This document shows positions 17,519-26,709 of a DNA stretch of 64,000 bases, one piece after another. Source of the DNA: Chitinophaga japonensis (GTDB taxonomy: Bacteria > Bacteroidota > Bacteroidia > Chitinophagales > Chitinophagaceae); the NCBI RefSeq assembly GCF_007830125.1, contig NZ_VLLG01000007.1, forward strand, positions 62,001 through 126,000, read 5' to 3'. The position numbers were made by a program, and so were the translations under genes. Position 1 is the first letter of the stretch. The number at the start of each line of letters is the position of its first letter. Below the pieces are notes generated by a model. It worked only from the letters and a program-made list of their open reading frames with translations. It was not told the origin of the DNA and searched no databases.

Positions 17519-18145
17519 ATGCAAAACGGTAAAAAGCAATATACCACCATCATATTTGACCTGGGCGCCGTGCTGATAGACTGGAACCCGCGCTATCTCT
17601 ACAACAAGATATTTGCAACACCGGCAGAAACGGAGCATTTCCTGGGGCATATCTGCACCGCGGACTGGAATGAAGAACAGGATGCGGGCAGAACCCTGCA
17701 GGAAGCCACCGAACTGCTGGTGGAGCAGCATCCCTCCTATGAAGCACAGATCCGCGCCTACTACGGGCGCTGGAAGGAAATGCTGGGAGGCCCCATCCCT
17801 GAAAGTGTTGCTATATTACAACAGTTGAAGGACAGCCAGCGCTACAAATTATACGCACTAACGAACTGGTCCAGCGAAACCTTTCCCATTGCGCTGGTAT
17901 CCTATCCTTTTTTACAGTGGTTTGACGGCATCCTGGTATCCGGCCGCGAAAAAATGCGCAAGCCGCAGGCCTGCTTCTATGAGCTGCTGCTGGACCGCTA
18001 CGGCGTAAATGCCGCCGAAGCCCTGTTCATTGACGATAACCTCCGCAACGTAACCGCCGCTGAAGCCTGCGGTATAGAAAGCCATCATTTTACCTCCCCG
18101 GCAGGATTAAGGCAAATATTGGCCGAAAAATCCCTGTTAAGTTAG
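17519..18145 (+). CDS. HAD-superfamily phosphatase (YihX-like, subfamily IA)
   Basis: 208 residues. HAD motif I is IIFDLGAVLIDWN at the N-terminus, motif II lies in LYALTNWSSETFP, the motif III Lys is in KMRKPQACFYELLL, and motif IV is FIDDNLRNVTAAEACG. These fit YihX-type sugar-phosphate phosphatases or haloacid dehalogenase-like enzymes of the cytoplasm. Motif I reads DLG where many phosphatases have DxD; YihX-type proteins share this. The substrate cannot be read from the sequence. Confidence 0.85.
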   Translation: MQNGKKQYTTIIFDLGAVLIDWNPRYLYNKIFATPAETEHFLGHICTADWNEEQDAGRTLQEATELLVEQHPSYEAQIRAYYGRWKEMLGGPIPESVAILQQLKDSQRYKLYALTNWSSETFPIALVSYPFLQWFDGILVSGREKMRKPQACFYELLLDRYGVNAAEALFIDDNLRNVTAAEACGIESHHFTSPAGLRQILAEKSLLS

Positions 18146-18488
18146 TTCCATTTATTCCTTCATATGTAAGCCCGTGGTTAGCGATCCTTTAACAAAATTT
18201 TAGGTAAACATTAACATTTGCCCGATAAACCTTTGTAACAACGGGGCCTCTAAAGCGTTGAACGTTAAATGCTTAATCAGTGTTATAATGTTCAGCTATT
18301 GACCTGTACGCGTAACTACGTTGGCATATTTAGTGTACGACAAACCTGGAGAAGAAGCACTTTAAACACAAGATCTGTAAACAAATTAAATACGTGTGCA
18401 TATGAAACCGAGCTTAAACATTTTTTCTCTGAAAGGAACTATTAATGGGAGGTTCCGTGCGGCCTCCGAAAAAGAAAAATATGTGCGA
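18146..18488. other. Intergenic region upstream of the DUF4136 lipoprotein
   Basis: 343 nt without a convincing gene. An open frame from 18396 runs into the lipoprotein gene but its first 31 codons lack any protein-like pattern. The AT-rich stretch 18190-18240 contains ACATTTG and ACCTTTG about 20 nt apart, which may be promoter elements, but neither fits TAnnTTTG exactly. Confidence 0.3.
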
Positions 18489-19142
18489 ATGAAACGGAGT
18501 ATGATTCAATTCGTAAGAAAAACGGGCATGATGCTGGCCGTAGCAGGCGCCGCCGTACTGGTGCTGAACAGTTGCAGCAAAGATCCGCTGAACGACATGA
18601 CCGACGAGGAATCCCGTATCTACGTAACCAACAGGGATACGACCGCCAACTTCGCCAGCTATAATACCTTCAGCATTGTGGACTCCGTGGCCGTGGCCAG
18701 CAACGGGGACACCGCCAAAAGGGCGCTGACGGAGTATGACCGGCAACTGATAGACGCCGTTAAATCCGCCATGCAGGCCAGGGGTTACACAGAGGTAGAC
18801 AGGGCGGCCAAGCCGGACCTGGCCATCAACCTGACCCGTATTGATGAGTCTTACGCCAACACCTATTACAACCCGGGATACTGGGCCGGCTGGGGCGGCT
18901 ACTGGGATCCCTGGTACTGGGGCTACCCGGGTTACGGCTACTACTTCCCCACCTACTACACGGTGTACTACCAGGAAAGGGCGGTATCCATTGACCTGCT
19001 GGACCTGAAGAACGCAGATGCCGACAAGCAGATCGATGCTATATGGAACGCCATGTTCAGAGGCGCCGGCGTATGGAACAGCAGCAACATCAACAGTATG
19101 GTCACCGCCGTATTTGACCAGTCACCTTACCTTCAGCAGTAA
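18489..19142 (+). CDS. DUF4136 domain lipoprotein
   Basis: 217 residues from the ATG at 18489, chosen because a basic N-terminus, hydrophobic core and lipobox (VLNSC) follow; the upstream ATGs at 18396 and 18402 add non-signal sequence. The mature part has the DUF4136 pattern: ASYNTFSIVDSV, YDRQLIDAVKSAMQARGYTEV, KPDLAINL, an aromatic Gly/Tyr/Trp-rich loop about 140-165 and a final VSIDLLDLKNADADKQIDAIW. Such proteins are anchored in the cell envelope and have no known enzyme role. A small beta-barrel gene follows 29 nt downstream, probably in the same unit. Confidence 0.85.
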   Translation: MKRSMIQFVRKTGMMLAVAGAAVLVLNSCSKDPLNDMTDEESRIYVTNRDTTANFASYNTFSIVDSVAVASNGDTAKRALTEYDRQLIDAVKSAMQARGYTEVDRAAKPDLAINLTRIDESYANTYYNPGYWAGWGGYWDPWYWGYPGYGYYFPTYYTVYYQERAVSIDLLDLKNADADKQIDAIWNAMFRGAGVWNSSNINSMVTAVFDQSPYLQQ

Positions 19143-19171
19143 GCAGTATTTCACTTAAAAAACTGACGAAA

Positions 19172-19801
19172 ATGAAACGGATCATCAACATAAAGATTTG
19201 GATATTGGCAATAGCAGGGTGCCTGGGTGTGCAAGCTGCATCTGCACAGGTGCGCCCTCCTTTCTCCTTTAATGTGAATTATTCCATTGCCGCCCCGATG
19301 GGCTCTTTAAGCGACTACAGCGGCAAGGCCAGCTTCCGCGGCTGGCAGGCCGGGCTGCAATACATGCTGAACGACCAGTTGGGCATAGGCCTGAAAACAG
19401 GGTTCCAGGACTTTTATGAAAGATTGCCCCGGGCGGTATACCCGACCAAGTCCGGCGATATTTCTGCAGTGCAAACCCGTACCTTTCAGGTAATACCTGC
19501 ATTGGCTACCGTGCAATACCAGTTCACCAAGCCGGATGCGCCGGTAATACCCTATGGGTCCCTGGGCATTGGCGCCGCCAACATGAACTATGAGAAATAC
19601 TGGGGCATGTTCGTGGACAAGGACAATAGCTGGGCATTTATGCTAAGCCCGGAAATAGGGGTGAATATACCATTTGGCAAGGCTTCACCGTTATTATTGA
19701 ACATCAGTGCGCAGTATAGCTACTCACCTTACGAATTAGCCGAAATCACCAGCTTTAATACTATCCAGGGAAATATAGGATTGCGTTGGCATATTGACTA
19801 A
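19172..19801 (+). CDS. Outer-membrane beta-barrel protein, OmpX/OprF-like
   Basis: 209 residues with a signal peptide (IKIWILAIAGCLGVQAASAQ). The mature part shows alternating strands typical of eight-stranded barrels (GWQAGLQYMLNDQLGIGLKTG, VPYGSLGIGAANM-like segment, IGVNIPFGK, NISAQYSYSP). The C-terminus GNIGLRWHID is barrel-like but lacks the usual terminal aromatic. Its 3' end overlaps the 3' end of the convergent apbE gene by 41 nt. Probably a structural or small-solute outer-membrane protein. Confidence 0.75.
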   Translation: MKRIINIKIWILAIAGCLGVQAASAQVRPPFSFNVNYSIAAPMGSLSDYSGKASFRGWQAGLQYMLNDQLGIGLKTGFQDFYERLPRAVYPTKSGDISAVQTRTFQVIPALATVQYQFTKPDAPVIPYGSLGIGAANMNYEKYWGMFVDKDNSWAFMLSPEIGVNIPFGKASPLLLNISAQYSYSPYELAEITSFNTIQGNIGLRWHID

Positions 19802-20885
19802 AGTTTGTCCATATTCTAGGGAAGCTGTAAAAGTGAGGCCCTGTTCCGGCGATGCCGGGACGGGGCTTTTTCGCGGCTATTAGCTGCTTAAACCCCTCCG
19901 TGTACCGTTCCCGGGTATTCCCCTCCCTGTCCTTATAAATAAAATACGCCTCCAGGCCGTATTGGGGGTGCGACTGTATAAAGGCCAGCGCCTTCTCCAC
20001 ACCCATGAGTATGAGCGCATTGTCAAACCCGTCGGCAGTGATACAATCCCTGGCGATCACCGTTACGCTGATGATATTATTATGCAGGGCCTGCCCGCTG
20101 TGCGGATCGATGGTATGGGCAAAGCGGGTGCCGCCCTGGTCAAAGAAACGGCGGTAGTTGCCGCTGGTAGCAATGGCCCTGTCCTGCAGCGGCAATACAG
20201 CGGGTACCGGCTCATTCCCCTGGTCCGTGGCCGGCCGTTCGATGCCCACGCTCCAGGTGCGGCGCCGGTCATTATGCCCCCTGGCCCGCAGCTCCCCGCC
20301 TACATCTACCAGGTAGTTGTCAATCCCCTGCTGTTCCAGGAAGCGGGCCAGCACATCCACCGTATAGCCCTGTGCGATACCGTTACAGTCTATTTCCACG
20401 CCGGGCCTGCGCTTCCGCAGCCGCCTGCCTTTGACCTGCAGGTAATGGTAGCCGGTACGTTGCAGGCGCTGCTGCAGGGTATCTGCCGGGGGCACGCCCT
20501 GCCAGGCCGGGCGCACCACGCCAAAGCCCCAGGCATCCACCAGCGGTTTTACCGTGATGTCAAAAGCGCCGCCAGTGGCTTTGCTGACCTGCAATGCCCG
20601 TGTTACCACCGCCTGCATATGGGCATCCATCTGCACCTGCGTGCCGGCATTGAAACGGTTGATAAGCGAACCGGGCCGGTACAGGGAGAGGGACTGATCA
20701 ATGACATTGAAAATGGAATCGATACGGGGCTGCAGGGTGGCGGTATCCGTATGCAGGTACTTGATAATGTAATAAGTGCCCTGGGCCTTTCCTTCACATA
20801 CGGTAAGATGCTGGGCACGGGCACTCACAGTAAAGCATACACTTAGCAAAAAAACAATCGTCTTTCTTCCCACTTCATACTTCAT
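19761..20885 (-). CDS. apbE: ApbE-family FAD:protein FMN transferase
   Basis: 374 residues from the Met at 20885, where a signal peptide follows (KTIVFLLSVCFTVSARAQ). An in-frame ATG at 20921 would add 12 residues read from a short tandem repeat. ApbE landmarks are AQGTYYIIKY, FDITVKPLVDAWGFG, EIDCNGIAQGYTVD, YLVDVGGELRARG, the AIATSGNYRRF loop, HTIDPHSG and ADGFDNALILMG. The enzyme attaches FMN to Thr or Ser of target proteins such as Nqr or Rnf subunits outside the membrane, using FAD and Mg. It lies 22 nt downstream of the acyl-CoA dehydrogenase gene on the same strand. Its C-terminal 14 codons overlap the barrel gene on the other strand. Confidence 0.88.
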   Translation of the reverse strand: MKYEVGRKTIVFLLSVCFTVSARAQHLTVCEGKAQGTYYIIKYLHTDTATLQPRIDSIFNVIDQSLSLYRPGSLINRFNAGTQVQMDAHMQAVVTRALQVSKATGGAFDITVKPLVDAWGFGVVRPAWQGVPPADTLQQRLQRTGYHYLQVKGRRLRKRRPGVEIDCNGIAQGYTVDVLARFLEQQGIDNYLVDVGGELRARGHNDRRRTWSVGIERPATDQGNEPVPAVLPLQDRAIATSGNYRRFFDQGGTRFAHTIDPHSGQALHNNIISVTVIARDCITADGFDNALILMGVEKALAFIQSHPQYGLEAYFIYKDREGNTRERYTEGFKQLIAAKKPRPGIAGTGPHFYSFPRIWTNFSQYANAILYFPG

Positions 20886-20907
20886 ACTTCTTACTTCATA
20901 CTTCGCG

Positions 20908-22095
20908 TTAATGGAATGCATCTATGCCGGTAATATCCTGGCCGGTGATAAGGAGGTGTATCTCGTGGGTGCCTTCATAGGTGATCACGCTTTCCAGGTT
21001 CATCATGTGCCGCATAACGGGAAACTCGCCGGTAATGCCCATGCCGCCCAGTATCTGCCGGGCGTCCCGCGCTATTTTGGTAGCCATGTCGCAGGCATTG
21101 CGCTTGGCCATGGATACCTGCGCCGGGGTGGCCTTCCCTTCATTTTTCAGTACGCCCAGCCGCCAGTTGAGTAACTGCGCCTTGGTGATCTCGGTGATCA
21201 TTTCCGCCAGCTTTTTCTGGGTAAGCTGGAAACCGGCGATGGACTTGCCGAACTGCTTTCTCTCCTTTGCATAGCGCAGGGCCGTATCATAACAGTCCAT
21301 GGCAGCACCTACCACGCCCCAGGCAATACCGTAGCGGGCAGAGGACAGGCAACTGAGCGGCCCTTTGAGCCCGCGTGCGCCGGGCAGGATGTTGGCCTTG
21401 GGCACCCGCACGTTATCAAACACCAGCTCGCCGGTAGCGCTGGCCCGCAGGCTCCACTTGCCCTTGGTTTCCGGCGTGGAAAACCCTTCCATGCCCCTTT
21501 CCACGATCAGGCCGTGCATGCCGCCCTGCTCGTTCTTAGCCCACACAACGGCGATGTCCGCAAAAGGCGCATTGGAGATCCACATTTTAGAGCCGTTCAG
21601 TATCACATGGTCTCCGTCGTCCTTATAACGGCTAAGCATCCCCGCCGGGTCGGAGCCGTGGTTAGGCTCTGTAAGCCCGAAACAGCCCATCAGCTCGCCG
21701 GTAGCGAGGCGGGGCAGGTATTTCCGTTTCTGTTCTTCGCTGCCAAAAGTATAAATGGGGTACATCACCAGCGATCCCTGCACGGAGGCGGTAGAGCGCA
21801 CGCCGCTGTCGCCCCGCTCCAGTTCCTGCATCATCAGGCCGTAGGCAATGTGGTCCAGTCCGCCGCCGCCGTACTCCGCCGGTATGGTGGGACCAAAGCA
21901 GCCCAGCTCCCCGAGCCCCTTAATGATCTGGGTGGGAAAGGCCGCCTGCTGGCAATAATCTTCTATAACTGGTGATATTTCCTTTTTCACCCACTGGCGC
22001 ACGGCATCGCGCACCAGCCGGTGCTCTTCGGTCAACAAATCGTCGAGTAAATAATAATCCGGTGACCGGAATAGATCTTTCCCCATGCTGGCCAT
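20908..22095 (-). CDS. gcdH: Glutaryl-CoA dehydrogenase-type acyl-CoA dehydrogenase
   Basis: 395 residues with the complete acyl-CoA dehydrogenase fold: GLGELGCFGPTIPAEYGG, CFGLTEPNHGSDPAGM (flavin site), KMWISNAPFADIAVVWA, RKQFGKSIAGFQLTQKKLAEM, QILGGMGITGEFPVMRH, and the catalytic Glu in TYEGTHEIHLLITGQDITG. The GITGE and HEIHLLITGQDITG C-terminus is characteristic of glutaryl-CoA dehydrogenase, which oxidises and decarboxylates glutaryl-CoA to crotonyl-CoA in lysine and tryptophan breakdown. FAD-bound, cytoplasmic. A second Met three codons later is a possible start. Monocistronic or leading into apbE. Confidence 0.88.
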   Translation of the reverse strand: MASMGKDLFRSPDYYLLDDLLTEEHRLVRDAVRQWVKKEISPVIEDYCQQAAFPTQIIKGLGELGCFGPTIPAEYGGGGLDHIAYGLMMQELERGDSGVRSTASVQGSLVMYPIYTFGSEEQKRKYLPRLATGELMGCFGLTEPNHGSDPAGMLSRYKDDGDHVILNGSKMWISNAPFADIAVVWAKNEQGGMHGLIVERGMEGFSTPETKGKWSLRASATGELVFDNVRVPKANILPGARGLKGPLSCLSSARYGIAWGVVGAAMDCYDTALRYAKERKQFGKSIAGFQLTQKKLAEMITEITKAQLLNWRLGVLKNEGKATPAQVSMAKRNACDMATKIARDARQILGGMGITGEFPVMRHMMNLESVITYEGTHEIHLLITGQDITGIDAFH

Positions 22096-22158
22096 GTTTT
22101 ACCAGCAATATAATGATTTACAATTTTAGATGTACCTTACGCGCAAAATAAGGAAGCT

Positions 22159-22584
22159 ATGGCAAGTAAAGTATTCCCGGCAATGCTCTTAACGGGGTTC
22201 CTTATCCTGCTGATCGTCTCTTTTAAGCCGACCCTCATCCCCTCCGCCCGCACTACTAACACTGCCGACACTACGAAAGTAGTCATGAAGCAGTACTGGA
22301 TGGTGTTGCTCCGGAAAGGCCCGCAACGCAACCAGGACAGTGCGGCGGCTGCGCTGATACAACAGCGGCACATCGCCAATATTGAACGGCTGGCCCGGTC
22401 CGGGCAACTAGTGGTAGCCGGCCCCTTCGGAGATGATGGCGACCTGCGGGGCATCTTCATCCTGGACTGCCCGGACAGCGCCACGGCAGCCAGCCTGGTA
22501 AAAACGGACACCGCCATCATTACCGGCCGCCTCAGCTTTGAAATAAAGCCCTGGTGGACCGCCAGGAACTGCGTGTTTAAATAA
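22159..22584 (+). CDS. YciI-like domain protein with N-terminal membrane or signal segment
   Basis: 141 residues. An N-terminal hydrophobic helix (VFPAMLLTGFLILLIVSF) acts as signal or anchor. The rest is YciI-like: QRHIANIERLARSGQLVVAGPFGDDGDLRGIFIL with the conserved His and Asp-Gly-rich turn, ending FEIKPWW. YciI-like proteins are small ferredoxin-like-fold proteins with no general known reaction. Being exported is a little unusual. It is transcribed divergently from gcdH with a 63-nt gap. Confidence 0.75.
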   Translation: MASKVFPAMLLTGFLILLIVSFKPTLIPSARTTNTADTTKVVMKQYWMVLLRKGPQRNQDSAAAALIQQRHIANIERLARSGQLVVAGPFGDDGDLRGIFILDCPDSATAASLVKTDTAIITGRLSFEIKPWWTARNCVFK

Positions 22585-22757
22585 ACTGCTCCCCTTCCAC
22601 CTTCCCCTGCATATTTACCCATTATACTTTCTTCTCGCTTCAAGATGAGTTTGCGGGTATTTGCAGGCTTTTTACTATTAACTGCACCTTTTTGCTTGTT
22701 TTTTTGCGGGTTTGTGCCGATATTAACAGTAACCAATTTCTATTTCGCTTTTTTGTC

Positions 22758-23504
22758 ATGCTGAAAAAAGAACGGCAAGCCTATATCCTTCACCAGGTGA
22801 ACCTGCATAACCGGGTACTGTCCGCGGACCTTAGCCAGGAGATCAAGGTATCGGAAGACACCATCCGGCGGGACCTGGCGGAGCTGGCCGACCAGGGCAA
22901 GATCGTAAAAGTGCACGGGGGCGCGCTGTCCCAGGGATACCACTTTTCGCTGAACGCCCAGCAGGTATACTCGCTGGACGAAAAGAAGATCATTGCGCAG
23001 AAGGCCGCCAGCCTGGTACAGGACGGCATGTTTGTACTCACCACGGGAGGCACCACCATTATTGAGCTGGCCAGGGCATTACCGCCCGGGCTGAAAGCCA
23101 CTTTCTTTACGGGCAGCCTGACCGCTGCGCTGGAATACATGCGGCATCCCAGCATAGAGATCATCCTGATCGGCGACAGGCTGTCCAAGAATGCGCAGCT
23201 TACCGTTGGTGGCGAAGCGCAGGCCAGGATAAGGCAGGTCAAGGCGGACCTCTGCTTCCTGGGCACCAATGCTATTGACACCACGCACGGCCTTACGGAA
23301 AACGACTGGGAAGTGATGCAGATCAAAAAAGCGATGGTGAGCTCTGCACAGAAAGTGGTATCCCTCACCATTTCGGAGAAGGTGAACACGGCGCAGCGCA
23401 TACAGGTGTGCGACATTCATGACATTCATACACTGGTCACGGAGTTATCTCCCGACGACCCGCTATTAAAGAACTATATCAGGGAGGGACTGGAAGTGCT
23501 ATAA
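22758..23504 (+). CDS. DeoR/GlpR-family transcriptional regulator
   Basis: 248 residues from the ATG at 22758; the frame stays open upstream but that stretch is not protein-like. An N-terminal DeoR helix-turn-helix (LSQEIKVSEDTIRRDLAELADQG, then KVHGGA) precedes the sugar-phosphate-binding DeoRC domain with TTGGTTIIELAR, GDRLSKNAQLTVGGEA and FLGTNAIDTTHGLTE. Such proteins repress sugar catabolic genes and release DNA on binding a phosphorylated sugar. It directly precedes a SusC/SusD pair on the same strand and is the likely local regulator, in place of the usual ECF sigma/anti-sigma or hybrid two-component control. Confidence 0.92.
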   Translation: MLKKERQAYILHQVNLHNRVLSADLSQEIKVSEDTIRRDLAELADQGKIVKVHGGALSQGYHFSLNAQQVYSLDEKKIIAQKAASLVQDGMFVLTTGGTTIIELARALPPGLKATFFTGSLTAALEYMRHPSIEIILIGDRLSKNAQLTVGGEAQARIRQVKADLCFLGTNAIDTTHGLTENDWEVMQIKKAMVSSAQKVVSLTISEKVNTAQRIQVCDIHDIHTLVTELSPDDPLLKNYIREGLEVL

Positions 23505-23589
23505 TGCGCGGATATGCTGATAATGGATACAGCAATTTTTTCTATAAGTGGTTTTCACCGTACTGTTCTTTCACACTAAAAACTTGTTT

Positions 23590-26500
23590 ATGACCAACTT
23601 GTTATTTTTAACACGCAGACAGTGGCGTTTGCTCTGCCTGCTCCTGCTCACCGGTTTCAGCGCCATGAGTGCTGCGGCCCAGGTGCGTATAGCCGGCAAG
23701 GTGACCAGCCAGGACGGCAATGGCATACCGGGCATTACCGTGCAGGTAAAAAATACGACCTACGGCGCTGTAACAGACCCGGACGGCACCTACAGCTTTA
23801 ACGCTAACCTGCAGCCAGGCCCTTATACCATCAAATTTTCCGGCGTAGGCTTTGCCACCCGCGAGCAGGCGCTGCAGATAGGCGATGCCGGCACCTATAC
23901 GGTTATTACGCAACTGTCTGAAGACGCCCTGGGACTGGATGAAGTGGTGGTGACCGGCACCACCGAAGGCACTACCCGCAAGCAACTGGGTAATTATATC
24001 GCCACCGTAAAGGCCGACCAACTGACCAAAGGCGCTACCGGCAACGCGCTGGCCGCGCTGCAGGGCAAGACCGCCGGCGCCCAGATATCACAGAACTCCG
24101 GCGACCCGGCCGGCGGCATATCCGTAAGGCTGAGAGGTATCAGCACCATATCCGGCTCCTCTGAGCCGCTGTACATCGTGGATGGTATTATTGTGAACAA
24201 TGCTACCAACCGCGTGACCAACACAGCCGGCACCTACGATGGCTCCAACTTCATCGGCACCATCGGGCAGAACAGGATGGTGGACATCAATCCTGCCGAC
24301 ATTGACCATATAGAAGTGCTGAACGGCGCAGCGGCCGCCGCCATCTACGGTTCCCGCGCCAATGCGGGCGTAGTGCAGATCTTTACCAAAAGAGGCAGCA
24401 CCGGCGCACCGGAGGTGAACTTTTCCACCAACTTCATGGTAAGCCAGTTGCGCAAGAAGCTGGACGTGAACCAGGCCCCGGTGAAATTTGGCCCGGAGTC
24501 CATTACGCAGGATATACTGGTGACCTCCCTGACCGAGACCACCCCCGTAAAACGGTATGACTACCAGGACTATATTTTCCGCACGGGCGTTGGCACGGAC
24601 AACAACGTATCTGTAAGCGGCGGCAGGGACAAAACAAGATACTACGCCTCCGCCTCCTACTTCTACAACCAGGGCATTATCCAGAATACAGACTTCCAGC
24701 GCTACAGCTTCCGCATGAACCTGGACCAGCAGATGACCGACTGGCTCAGCTTCACCGCCGGCGTGAATTATGTAAACAGCTCGGCCAATGAGAAACCGGA
24801 CGGCAACTCCTTCTTCTCTCCCATGAATTCCGTGACCATCATCGGCAACATCCACGACATCTACGCGCGTGATGCGGCCGGCAACCTGCAGGCAGTTGGC
24901 GAAAGAGGCAGGGTGAACCCGGTATCCGTGATAGAGGATTTCAAGCAGAAGCAGCAGACCAGCCGCGTGCTGGCCAACGTGGGCCTCAAGGCATACCCGG
25001 TAAAGAACCTGACCCTGAGCTATAACCTGGGTATTGACAATTACAGCCAGCGGGGCAACACCTTCATGCCGCCCTATGCCTACAATGTAAGCACCGCCTT
25101 CTTTGGCGGCGGCTCCAGCCTGGACGGAGCTCAGAACGGGTATGCCAGCTCCGCCACCAACAACTTTTTCCAGATCAACCACGACCTGAGCGCCAACTAT
25201 AAATGGAACATTTCCGATCACCTGAACGCCACTACACAGTTAGGCTACTCCCTGCAGTATGAGAGGAACAACTACCTGCTTACCCAGGGCAGGGGCCTGG
25301 CGCCCTTTGTAGAGGCGGTGAACAGCGCTGCCACACCGCTGCCCACTGCAGACAGCCGCAGCGAGATCTCCATTTCCGGGGTATACCTGCAGCAAAGCTT
25401 CGGCTACAGGAACCAGCTGTTCCTGACCGGCGCCCTGCGCATGGACGGCTCTTCCGTATTCGGGGAGGACGAACGCAACCAGTTGTATGTAAAGGCCAGC
25501 GGCAGCTACGTATTATCCGAAGCGGAGTTCTGGAAAGATGCCGCAGTGAGCAACTGGTGGAACCTGCTGAAAGTAAGGGCCGCCTACGGGCAATCCGGTA
25601 ACCTGACCGGCATTGGCGCATATGACCGCTTTAACTCCTACACGCCCAATGCCTTCAATTCCAAAACTTCTTTTGCAGGCAGCTCCATACTGGCTAACGA
25701 GGACATTGCGCCTGAACGCCAGCAGGAAACCGAGTTCGGCGCAGACCTGGCCTTTTTGCAAAACCGTATAGGCCTGCAGGTGAACTATTATATCAAGCGG
25801 GTAGACGACCTGCTGCTGGACCGCGTGATTGCGCCCACGGTAGGTTATTCCAGCTACCGGAACAACATCGGGTCACTGGAGAACAAGGGGATTGAAGTAG
25901 TGCTGAACCTGGTGCCGGTACAAAGCAAGCATTTCCGCTGGGATGTGACCGGCATCTTTAACCGCAACCGCAACAAGGCCCTGAAAATAGGCCAGTCCCT
26001 GATCCTGTACAATACCAACGGCGGTGCGCCCGTAGCCATCCTGGAAGGGCAGCCCATCGGCGTGTTCTATGGCACCTTCTTTGCCCGGGACGCTAATGGC
26101 AATGACATCAAGAATGCGGCCGGCATCCCGCAACAGGAAAAAGGCGTGCAGAACGGTCCTTTATCGTATACCCCCCAGCGTGATGCCAACGGGCTGCCGA
26201 CCGGCACCACCCTGCGGAAGATCATCGGCGATCCCAACCCGGATTATACCGCCACCCTGGTGAATGAGCTGAGCTACAAAAAATTCAACCTGCGCGTACA
26301 GTTGGACGCCGTACAGGGGAACGACGTATTTAACGCGGACTTCCGTACCCGCCAGGGCGTGGGCAACGGCAAGGTGGCCGAACAGGAGTACCTGGGCCAA
26401 CTGCCCCGCGGCTACATAGCCGGTGTGTACGCTACGGAGGAATGGCGTATAGACGACGGCTCCTTTGTAAAGCTGCGCGAAGTATACCTGGGCTATAACG

Positions 26501-26691
26501 TAGGCCGCATCAAGGGATTCCGGGACCTGACCGTGAGCGTAAGCGGCCGCAACCTGGTATCATGGGACAATTACAAAGGCTATGATCCCGAGGTGAATGC
26601 AGCAGGACAAAGCACGGTGCTGCGCGGCATTGACTTTGGCGCCGTACCGGTGCCGAGAACATTCAGCGTGGGCATGTCTGCAAAATTCTAA
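23590..26691 (+). CDS. SusC/RagA-type TonB-dependent outer-membrane transporter
   Basis: 1033 residues from the ATG at 23590. Signal peptide, then a CarboxypepD_reg-like domain (VRIAGKVTSQDGNGIPGITV), a TonB-box-like segment (LDEVVVTGT), plug domain (LQGKTAGAQISQNSGDPAGG, PLYIVDGIIVNN, VLNGAAAAAIYGSRANAGV) and a 22-strand barrel ending in SVGMSAKF with a terminal Phe. It imports an oligosaccharide or similar ligand across the outer membrane with the SusD partner encoded 18 nt downstream. It carries no N-terminal secretin/STN domain, so signalling through an ECF anti-sigma factor is not expected. Ligand unknown. Confidence 0.95.
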   Translation: MTNLLFLTRRQWRLLCLLLLTGFSAMSAAAQVRIAGKVTSQDGNGIPGITVQVKNTTYGAVTDPDGTYSFNANLQPGPYTIKFSGVGFATREQALQIGDAGTYTVITQLSEDALGLDEVVVTGTTEGTTRKQLGNYIATVKADQLTKGATGNALAALQGKTAGAQISQNSGDPAGGISVRLRGISTISGSSEPLYIVDGIIVNNATNRVTNTAGTYDGSNFIGTIGQNRMVDINPADIDHIEVLNGAAAAAIYGSRANAGVVQIFTKRGSTGAPEVNFSTNFMVSQLRKKLDVNQAPVKFGPESITQDILVTSLTETTPVKRYDYQDYIFRTGVGTDNNVSVSGGRDKTRYYASASYFYNQGIIQNTDFQRYSFRMNLDQQMTDWLSFTAGVNYVNSSANEKPDGNSFFSPMNSVTIIGNIHDIYARDAAGNLQAVGERGRVNPVSVIEDFKQKQQTSRVLANVGLKAYPVKNLTLSYNLGIDNYSQRGNTFMPPYAYNVSTAFFGGGSSLDGAQNGYASSATNNFFQINHDLSANYKWNISDHLNATTQLGYSLQYERNNYLLTQGRGLAPFVEAVNSAATPLPTADSRSEISISGVYLQQSFGYRNQLFLTGALRMDGSSVFGEDERNQLYVKASGSYVLSEAEFWKDAAVSNWWNLLKVRAAYGQSGNLTGIGAYDRFNSYTPNAFNSKTSFAGSSILANEDIAPERQQETEFGADLAFLQNRIGLQVNYYIKRVDDLLLDRVIAPTVGYSSYRNNIGSLENKGIEVVLNLVPVQSKHFRWDVTGIFNRNRNKALKIGQSLILYNTNGGAPVAILEGQPIGVFYGTFFARDANGNDIKNAAGIPQQEKGVQNGPLSYTPQRDANGLPTGTTLRKIIGDPNPDYTATLVNELSYKKFNLRVQLDAVQGNDVFNADFRTRQGVGNGKVAEQEYLGQLPRGYIAGVYATEEWRIDDGSFVKLREVYLGYNVGRIKGFRDLTVSVSGRNLVSWDNYKGYDPEVNAAGQSTVLRGIDFGAVPVPRTFSVGMSAKF

Positions 26692-26709
26692 CCTTTTAAA
26701 AAGTAACTT

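Noticed and set aside
24088..25221. Minus-strand open frame of 377 codons
   Set aside because: Antisense shadow of the first susC.
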